Below are positions 55,410 to 64,000 of a stretch of 64,000 nucleotides of DNA, piece after piece. The notes beneath the pieces were generated by a model. That model made no database searches. It was not told the origin of the DNA and worked only from the letters and a program-made list of their open reading frames with translations. The DNA comes from Erwinia sp. ErVv1 (GTDB lineage: Bacteria > Pseudomonadota > Gammaproteobacteria > Enterobacterales > Enterobacteriaceae). Made by a program: the position numbers and the translations under genes. Each line of letters begins with the position of its first letter. The first letter of the stretch is position 1. The DNA lies in NCBI RefSeq assembly GCF_900068895.1, contig NZ_CDPK01000016.1:8974-72973 (forward strand). The letters are read 5' to 3'.

Positions 55410-56814
55410 GATGGGTTTTCCTGTTCTGTTCGCGCTTTTTCAGCAGCTGAGTGAAATAATACGCCCCGTAGCAGATCGCTACGAAAGGCAGGCCAAAGTA
55501 TAACGCAACGCGCTGTTCAGGATCGAATGCCAGCCCGACGCAGGCCAGCAGGCAGAGTAAAAAGCCGAGGATCGGGGTAATCGGAAAGAACGGTGCCCGG
55601 TACTTCAGCGCTGAGAGCGGTTTTCCTTCACGCAGGTGTGCACGGCGGAAAAAATAGTGTGAGGCGCAGATGCTTAGCCAGACGGCAACCACCGCAAAGC
55701 CTGATATGGCAGAGAGCGCCACAAAGACCGTATCCGGTGCCACGACGCTGGATAATAGCGCCAGCAGACCGCCCAGCATGCTGACTGAGATGGCAATCAG
55801 CGGTATGCCACGCCGGGTCAGGCGGGCGAAGCAGCGCGGTAGCGTTTGCTGATTAGAAAGCGACCAGAGCATCCGCCCTGAGGCGTACAGCCCGGAGTTG
55901 GCCGCCGAGAGAATCGCAGTCAGAATAACAAAGTTAAATATATCAGCGGCGTAGGGTATGCCTATCTTTTCAAAAACCAGCACAAACGGGCTTTTGACAA
56001 TCCCTGCCTGATCCATTGGGATCATGGCCGCCAGGATCAGTACGGTGCCGATAAAGAAGATAATCAGTCTGGCGACGGTCGTGCGGATCGCCAGCGGCAG
56101 TACCCGCTCGGGATCCTCGGTTTCCCCGGCGGCAATACCAATCAGCTCGGTACCGGAGAAGGCAAAATTAACCGCGACCATGGTCATCAGAATCGGTAAT
56201 CCGCCATGGGGCAGCCAGCCTGAGGCGGTCAGGTTATGAAAGAACGGTGCACTGCTGCCATCTTTTAGCGGAATAAAGCCAAACATCGCACCCGCGCCGA
56301 GGATAATAAAGGCCAGTATCGTGACGACCTTAATCACCGAGAACCAGAATTCCCCTTCGGCGAAAAACCGCGATGAGATAACGTTGAGCATAAAAATCAG
56401 CACGCAGAATATCAGGCACCAGAGCCAGACCGGCGACTGGGGGAACCAGTACTGCATACAGAAGCCGGCGGCGGTCAGGCTGGAGCCCAGCGCAACGGTC
56501 CAGGTGAGCCAGTAGAGCCACGCTACGGTATAGCCGGTAGCCGGACTGAGATAGCGCGCGGCATAGACGTGAAACGCCCCCGTCTCCGGCATCGCGACCG
56601 ACAGCTCTCCCAGGCTGAGCATTACCAGCCATACCACCAGCGCACCGATGATATACGCCAGCAGGGTGCCTGCTGCGCCGGTGGTAGAGATGATGTACCC
56701 CGTATTGAAAAACAGACCGGTACCAATGACACCGCCCAGTGACAGCATCACCAGATGGCGGGTTTTCATGCTGCGCTTAAATTTTTGCGCATTTTCCTCT
56801 TCAGCTTGCTGCAT
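55396..56814 (-). CDS. mmuP: S-methylmethionine permease
   Basis: A 472-residue inner-membrane amino acid permease of the APC superfamily with about twelve helices. The first unwound helix motif is [15 protein letters not shown], and later [20 protein letters not shown] and [13 protein letters not shown]-like parts are typical. It takes up S-methylmethionine for MmuM, whose gene overlaps its end. Length is close to E. coli MmuP (467). Confidence 0.93.
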   Translation of the reverse strand: MQQAEEENAQKFKRSMKTRHLVMLSLGGVIGTGLFFNTGYIISTTGAAGTLLAYIIGALVVWLVMLSLGELSVAMPETGAFHVYAARYLSPATGYTVAWLYWLTWTVALGSSLTAAGFCMQYWFPQSPVWLWCLIFCVLIFMLNVISSRFFAEGEFWFSVIKVVTILAFIILGAGAMFGFIPLKDGSSAPFFHNLTASGWLPHGGLPILMTMVAVNFAFSGTELIGIAAGETEDPERVLPLAIRTTVARLIIFFIGTVLILAAMIPMDQAGIVKSPFVLVFEKIGIPYAADIFNFVILTAILSAANSGLYASGRMLWSLSNQQTLPRCFARLTRRGIPLIAISVSMLGGLLALLSSVVAPDTVFVALSAISGFAVVAVWLSICASHYFFRRAHLREGKPLSALKYRAPFFPITPILGFLLCLLACVGLAFDPEQRVALYFGLPFVAICYGAYYFTQLLKKREQNRKTHHAAD

Positions 56815-56972
56815 TTCGCGTTATCCGTATAGACGTCTAAACTTCCACAATCCAAGCGTTATACCGATTCCGGCAGGCGAAAGCAACGTTACAAAGTGTG
56901 AGGAGAGCGGGCGTGATACGGGGTCAGCGCTGCCCTTTCCGACAGACGCTGAGAGAGGAAACGGCAGTTTAT

Positions 56973-57308
56973 TTAGCCAAACAGCTGTTCAAGGTAGCGC
57001 TCAAGGGCAGCGCGGGAGCTAAAGCCATGGGGAATGCCGTAGTGGTCCTGACTGTCGCCAGCCAGATACATGGGGAACTGCACGTACTGATCGCAGGTCT
57101 TCATATCGGATGCCGGTGGCGCAATGCCGTGGCTTTTTTCTTTTAAGGTTGGATGGATCACCAGCGCCGTCCGCCCCATCCTCGCTTCGCGGTTAACATA
57201 GACATAATTATCGCCTCGGCGATAACCGTAAGCTTTGGTCGTGACCGCATCCACTTCAAATCCGGCTTTTTCCAGCACGCGGGCAACTTCATCAGGGCGT
57301 AAATACAT
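56973..57308 (-). CDS. ygaC: DUF2002 family protein YgaC
   Basis: A 111-residue cytosolic protein ([20 protein letters not shown] ... [20 protein letters not shown]) that matches E. coli YgaC. The function is unknown; in E. coli it is Fur-regulated. It is divergent from ygaM, as in E. coli upstream of nrdHIEF. Confidence 0.93.
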   Translation of the reverse strand: MYLRPDEVARVLEKAGFEVDAVTTKAYGYRRGDNYVYVNREARMGRTALVIHPTLKEKSHGIAPPASDMKTCDQYVQFPMYLAGDSQDHYGIPHGFSSRAALERYLEQLFG

Positions 57309-57468
57309 GCTTATTCCTCTAAACCAGCAAACGGTGCAACCTTACACAGCGTCGGCGCGCAGGGCATTCGGAATAATCCATAAAGCCGTAATTTCACGGT
57401 GAAGGTCACTAAAAACTCTAAGGATAGTCTATAGTTAATATTACATTTCATTTGCAGGGGAGAGAATA

Positions 57469-57795
57469 ATGTTTAATCGGAAGACTAAAAACGAAGACAT
57501 TGATATCAATCAGGACGTCACACAGCTGGCAGACACCCTTGACGATCTGCTGAAGTCCTACGGCAGTAAAGCGAAAGATGAAGTTGATGGTGCCCGCTCC
57601 CGCGCTGAGAAACTGTTAAAAGAAACGCGTGCCAAAGCCAACGGCGGGAATCGCGTTACCCAGGCGGCGAAAGACGCAGGCGGTCAGGTTGACACTTACG
57701 TCCGCGATAAGCCCTGGCACGGCGTGGGCATTGGTGCTGCATTAGGTATTTTCGTCGGCGCGCTTATCGCGACGACCACCACCTCACGTAACTAA
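57469..57795 (+). CDS. ygaM: DUF883 family membrane-anchored protein YgaM
   Basis: A 108-residue protein of the ElaB/YgaM/YqjD family: a charged helical N-terminal domain (DVTQLADTLDDLLKSYGSKAKDE) and a C-terminal membrane helix (GIGAALGIFVGALIATT). Relatives sit in the inner membrane and bind ribosomes in stationary phase. The gene is followed by a terminator. Location next to ygaC and nrdH is as in E. coli. Confidence 0.92.
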   Translation: MFNRKTKNEDIDINQDVTQLADTLDDLLKSYGSKAKDEVDGARSRAEKLLKETRAKANGGNRVTQAAKDAGGQVDTYVRDKPWHGVGIGAALGIFVGALIATTTTSRN

Positions 57796-57842
57796 CACCG
57801 CGTTATCATCCAAATTACGTCTCACCACGCTTAGTTATCATC

Positions 57843-57878
57843 CCGATCCTCGCAGCGCCTGCTGCGGGGATTTTTTTT
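57843..57878 (+). terminator. terminator after ygaM
   Basis: ATCCTCGCAGC-gcct-GCTGCGGGGAT followed by eight T. Confidence 0.93.
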
Positions 57879-57980
57879 ATCCGCCATAAAACCCGTCTCA
57901 GCAAGGCTTCATAGCCGCTTCCGCCGCCTTTTTTGACTCACCCTCCGGGAATTTACAATTTGTGTGGTTGCAATAGCCAG

Positions 57981-57996
57981 GCACTATATCTAGTAT
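57981..57996 (+). promoter_or_regulatory. NrdR box 1
   Basis: Core CTATATCTAG against CwAtATaTwG, one change. It is 32 bases from box 2 (three helical turns), as at other NrdR-controlled operons. Confidence 0.82.
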
Positions 57997-58012
57997 TTAG
58001 TCATCAACTAAA

Positions 58013-58028
58013 ACACTACATATGGCGA
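58013..58028 (+). promoter_or_regulatory. NrdR box 2
   Basis: Core CTACATATGG, two changes from the consensus. With box 1 it would let NrdR repress nrdHIEF when dNTP is high. Confidence 0.75.
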
Positions 58029-58100
58029 AGCGGCGGCGCAGTCGCGCATTAAAACTGCATCTGACGAGACGTCAAAGTGACCACAAGGTAAATACGAATC

Positions 58101-58343
58101 ATGCGCATTATTATTTACACAAAAAACAACTGTGTCCAGTGCAACGCAACCAAAAACGCGATGGATAAGCAGGGTATCCCTTATCAGCTGGTTAACCTTG
58201 ATCATGAACCCGATGCCGTTGAAACCCTGAAGGCGATGGGTTACCGCCAGGTGCCGGTGGTTATGGCTGAGCAGGATCACTGGAGCGGCTTTCGTCCCGA
58301 CAAGATTTTAGCACTCAGGCAATTCGCCGCCGTCGGAGCCTGA
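58101..58343 (+). CDS. nrdH: glutaredoxin-like protein NrdH
   Basis: An 80-residue redoxin that gives electrons to NrdEF. The active-site pair is C11-V-Q-C14, and the later parts ([19 protein letters not shown]) match NrdH proteins, which are reduced by thioredoxin reductase. First gene of the nrdHIEF operon, 5 bases before nrdI. Confidence 0.96.
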   Translation: MRIIIYTKNNCVQCNATKNAMDKQGIPYQLVNLDHEPDAVETLKAMGYRQVPVVMAEQDHWSGFRPDKILALRQFAAVGA

Positions 58344-58348
58344 CGCAT

Positions 58349-58731
58349 ATGTCCACGCTGGTTTATTTTTCCAGCCAGTCGGAAAATACGCACCGCTTCG
58401 TGATGCGCACCGGTTTGCCCGCACAACGTATCCCGCTGGACGGATCAGAATCGCTGCGGGTCGATGAGCCCTATATTCTGGTGGTTCCCAGCTATGGCGG
58501 AGGGACCAGCCGGGGGGCCGTGCCGCGTCAGGTCATTCAGTTTCTGAACCTTCTCCCCAACCGACAGCTTATCCGCGGCGTGATTGCTGCCGGTAACCGT
58601 AACTTCGGAGAAGCCTACTGCCTTGCCGGCAGCATTATTGCGCAAAAGTGCGACGTGCCCTGTCTTTATCGCTTCGAGCTTTTGGGCACCGCCGACGACG
58701 TCGCAAATGTTTATCAGGGAGTAACCGCATT

Positions 58732-58759
<28 letters not shown>
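58349..58759 (+). CDS. nrdI: flavodoxin-like protein NrdI
   Basis: A 136-residue flavoprotein that makes the oxidant for the dimanganese cofactor of NrdF. The FMN loops are [12 protein letters not shown] and PSYGGG, followed by [15 protein letters not shown]. Its end overlaps the start of nrdE by 28 bases. Confidence 0.96.
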
Positions 58760-61888
<3,129 letters not shown>

Positions 61889-62283
61889 TTTCCTCCGCGA
61901 TGGCTGAATTCTTCAGCCATCGTTTAGTTTTGACCGTTAATATTGATTTTTATTAATCGTCCGTTCAATAAAAAAACCAAAGCCAAATTCAAATCATTCC
62001 CCGGGTTATTATTTCCTGTCAGCCGATGTGCAGAGGGGGAATATCACTGCCGCCCAACAGCCAATTACGGCCGGAATATTACTTTTTTTTCGCCATCATC
62101 AATTCTCCGCAATCCCTTACCCCTTCTGGCCTTTCGGGAGATTGTGGTCTCAGCGATAATTTCCTAACGCCCTTGCAAGGGTTGTCTCAGATTCTCAGTG
62201 TGCTAGGGTATAGGCCGCTAATATTCTATCAGGACACAGGAAAATAATAAGAAACTAACCGCTAACCAGGGAATCATTAATGC
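61889..62283 (+). promoter_or_regulatory. proU regulatory region
   Basis: 395 bases before proV. The osmotic promoter is visible as TTGTCT (62182-62187), 16 bases, TAGGGT (62204-62209), very similar to the E. coli proU P2 promoter (TTGCCT/TAGGGT). The AT-rich stretch around 61920-62100 may be bound by H-NS, as in E. coli. No gene is seen here. Confidence 0.72.
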
Positions 62284-63483
62284 ATGGCCATTAAACTCGA
62301 AGTTAAGAATCTCTATAAAGTTTTTGGGGAAAACCCAGACCGTGCTTTTAAGCATATTGAGAAAGGAATAAGCAAAGAAGCCCTTCTGGAGAAAACAGGG
62401 CTTTCTCTCGGGGTAAAAGACGCCAGTCTGGCCATTGAAGAAGGCGAGATATTCGTGATCATGGGGCTCTCCGGCTCCGGTAAGTCCACCATGGTTCGCC
62501 TTCTCAATCGTCTGATAGAACCCACTCGCGGTCAGGTAATTATCGACGGCGTCGATATCGCGAAAATATCCGAAAGTGAACTCCGTAAGGTACGACGAAA
62601 TAAAATCAGCATGGTATTTCAGTCCTTCGCGCTAATGCCCCATATGACGGTATTAAATAATGCCGCATTTGGCATGGAATTAGCCGGTATTCCCCTGCAG
62701 GAACGTCAGGAAAAAGCGCTCGATGCCCTGCGCCAGGTGGGGCTGGATAATTATGCCCACGCCTACCCTGATGAATTATCCGGTGGCATGCGTCAGCGAG
62801 TGGGATTAGCCCGCGCACTGGCGATCAATCCCGATATATTGCTGATGGATGAAGCCTTCTCCGCGCTCGATCCCCTTATCCGCACCGAAATGCAGGATGA
62901 GCTGGTCAAGCTGCAATCGCGCCACCAGCGAACCATCGTCTTTATTTCCCACGACCTCGATGAGGCCATGCGTATTGGCGATCGCATTGCGATTATGCAG
63001 GGTGGTGAAGTGGTCCAGGTCGGTACGCCGGATGAGATCCTCAATAACCCGGCTAACGATTACGTTCGCACCTTCTTCCGCGGGGTGGATATCAGCCACG
63101 TCTTCAGCGCGAAGGATATTGCCCGCCGCAGCGCCAGCGCGCTGATGCGTAAAGCCCCCGGCTTCGGTCCGCGTTCAGCGATTAAACTGCTGCAGGATGA
63201 GGATCGCGAATATGGCTACGTGCTGGAAAAACAGAAGTTTATCGGCGTGGTGTCGACCGACTCGCTTAAGGCGGCGCTGGCCGCGGGTGAAGGCCTGGAT
63301 CACGCCATTCTGGCCGATCCTGCCGCGATGCCGGGTGATACCTCGCTGAGCGACCTGCTCTCTCACGTCGCCCAGGCCCCCTGCGCGGTGCCGATCGTCG
63401 GAGAAGACAACCAGTATATCGGGATAATCTCGAAAGGCATGTTACTACAGGCATTAGACCGCGAGGGAGCCAGCAATGAGTAA
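62284..63483 (+). CDS. proV: glycine betaine/proline ABC transporter, ATP-binding subunit
   Basis: A 399-residue ATPase, near the 400 residues of E. coli ProV. Walker [10 protein letters not shown] is at about 61-69, the Q-loop in [10 protein letters not shown], the signature [15 protein letters not shown], Walker [15 protein letters not shown] and the H-loop FISHD. The C-terminal 120 residues hold two CBS domains that sense ionic strength. It drives osmoprotectant uptake together with ProW and ProX. Overlaps proW by 8 bases. Confidence 0.97.
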   Translation: MAIKLEVKNLYKVFGENPDRAFKHIEKGISKEALLEKTGLSLGVKDASLAIEEGEIFVIMGLSGSGKSTMVRLLNRLIEPTRGQVIIDGVDIAKISESELRKVRRNKISMVFQSFALMPHMTVLNNAAFGMELAGIPLQERQEKALDALRQVGLDNYAHAYPDELSGGMRQRVGLARALAINPDILLMDEAFSALDPLIRTEMQDELVKLQSRHQRTIVFISHDLDEAMRIGDRIAIMQGGEVVQVGTPDEILNNPANDYVRTFFRGVDISHVFSAKDIARRSASALMRKAPGFGPRSAIKLLQDEDREYGYVLEKQKFIGVVSTDSLKAALAAGEGLDHAILADPAAMPGDTSLSDLLSHVAQAPCAVPIVGEDNQYIGIISKGMLLQALDREGASNE

Positions 63484-64000
63484 GCAATCAATCGATCCCT
63501 GGGCCACCGCCTCCAACACGTCCGCTGCCGACGCATCCGCGGCACCCGCAGCCGATGCTTCGCAGTCAGCGGCCAGCAGCGATCCCTGGGCCACCGCACC
63601 GGCAGATGGCGGAAGCGCTTCCACTGCCGCTCCCGGCGGCGGCGATACCAGCGGCGCCTGGGGCTCGCCCGCCGGCGGCCACGATGCAGCGGGCAGCGGA
63701 GACTGGTTAAACAGCGCCCCCGCCCCCCAGGTGGAGCACTTCAGCATTCTGGATCCCTTCCATAAAACGCTGATCCCACTCGATAGCTGGGTGACCTCAG
63801 GCATTGACTGGGTGGTCACCCACTTCCGTCCGGTATTTCAGGGCATTCGCGTACCGGTGGATTATATCCTCAGCGCCTTTCAGCAGCTTCTGCTGGGAAT
63901 GCCTGCGCCGGTGGCAATCATCATTTTTTCCCTGATCGCCTGGCAGCTCTCGAGCCTGGGAATGGGCATTGCGACCCTGATCTCACTGATCGCCATCGGG
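63476..64000 (+). CDS. proW: glycine betaine/proline ABC transporter, permease, 5' part
   Basis: The first 175 codons of the permease; the gene continues past the right edge. The N-terminal 85 residues are low-complexity, rich in Ala, Ser, Gly and Asp, with DPWAT twice. Then comes the conserved part ([42 protein letters not shown]) and the first membrane helices. The start overlaps the end of proV (ATGAG). Confidence 0.94.
   Translation, partial: MSKQSIDPWATASNTSAADASAAPAADASQSAASSDPWATAPADGGSASTAAPGGGDTSGAWGSPAGGHDAAGSGDWLNSAPAPQVEHFSILDPFHKTLIPLDSWVTSGIDWVVTHFRPVFQGIRVPVDYILSAFQQLLLGMPAPVAIIIFSLIAWQLSSLGMGIATLISLIAIG

Overview
The window is chromosomal DNA from an enterobacterium of the Erwinia/Pantoea type (Erwiniaceae or a close relative). 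The core blocks run in the order known from Escherichia coli and relatives (yfhL-acpS-pdxJ-recO-era-rnc-lepB-lepA-rseCBA-rpoE | nadB | trmN | srmB | grcA | ung | grpE | nadK-recN-bamE | rnfH-ratA | smpB-ssrA, and later ygaC | ygaM | nrdHIEF-proVW). The tmRNA tag is ANDENYALAA. A likely HrpL promoter in front of an effector-like gene suggests a plant-associated bacterium with type III secretion. The assignment is by recognition only; no search was run.

Layout. 1-4423: a phage-derived block with an S24 repressor, an antiterminator Q, a late leader holding a four-times repeated palindromic box, a holin/endolysin/spanin cassette and then tail genes, with no head gene between lysis and tail. It looks like a tailocin or a tail-only prophage remnant. 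4544-18520: housekeeping genes for lipid and vitamin synthesis, RNA processing, secretion, the sigma-E envelope stress operon, NAD synthesis and RNA helicase, with visible sigma-E, NadR and RNase III leader signals. 18421-19564: a 126 bp duplication of the srmB 3' end flanks a small islet with a class II microcin-like precursor and a two-helix immunity-like protein. 19565-26480: grcA, ung, grpE, nadK, recN, bamE, rnfH, ratA, smpB with FNR, sigma-32 and LexA signals. 26481-26844: tmRNA.

26838-39199: a P4-like phage satellite integrated at the 3' end of ssrA. It has a tyrosine integrase, AlpA, a c4-like antisense RNA, Icd/Ash-like protein, alpha primase-helicase, Psu and Ogr/Delta, a P2-type cos sequence, and two clusters of GGTGAACA iterons. 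A 933-residue Rad50/SMC-like ATPase sits between cos and int, the known cargo and defence position of P4-like elements. AT-rich genes of unknown function sit at the other end.

39276-47174: a decayed IS3-family element, a 5'-truncated microcin-like gene with its putative immunity gene, an oxalate-CoA operon (frc, oxc, yfdV, yfdE) with an EvgA-like box, then a third microcin-like gene with an amber codon in its leader, again followed by a membrane protein. 47708-51921: a RIO kinase, an OspG/NleH-like kinase that may be a type III effector, a periplasmic repeat protein, and a second effector candidate behind a hrp-box-like promoter. 52307-64000: tsx, speG, a lipoprotein, mmuM/mmuP, ygaC, ygaM, the class Ib ribonucleotide reductase operon nrdHIEF with NrdR boxes, and the start of the proU osmoprotectant transporter.

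The most notable theme is inter-bacterial competition: three microcin/immunity-like pairs in three states (intact, nonsense in leader, IS-truncated) and a possible tailocin, plus a satellite carrying a candidate defence ATPase, all in one 64 kb window.
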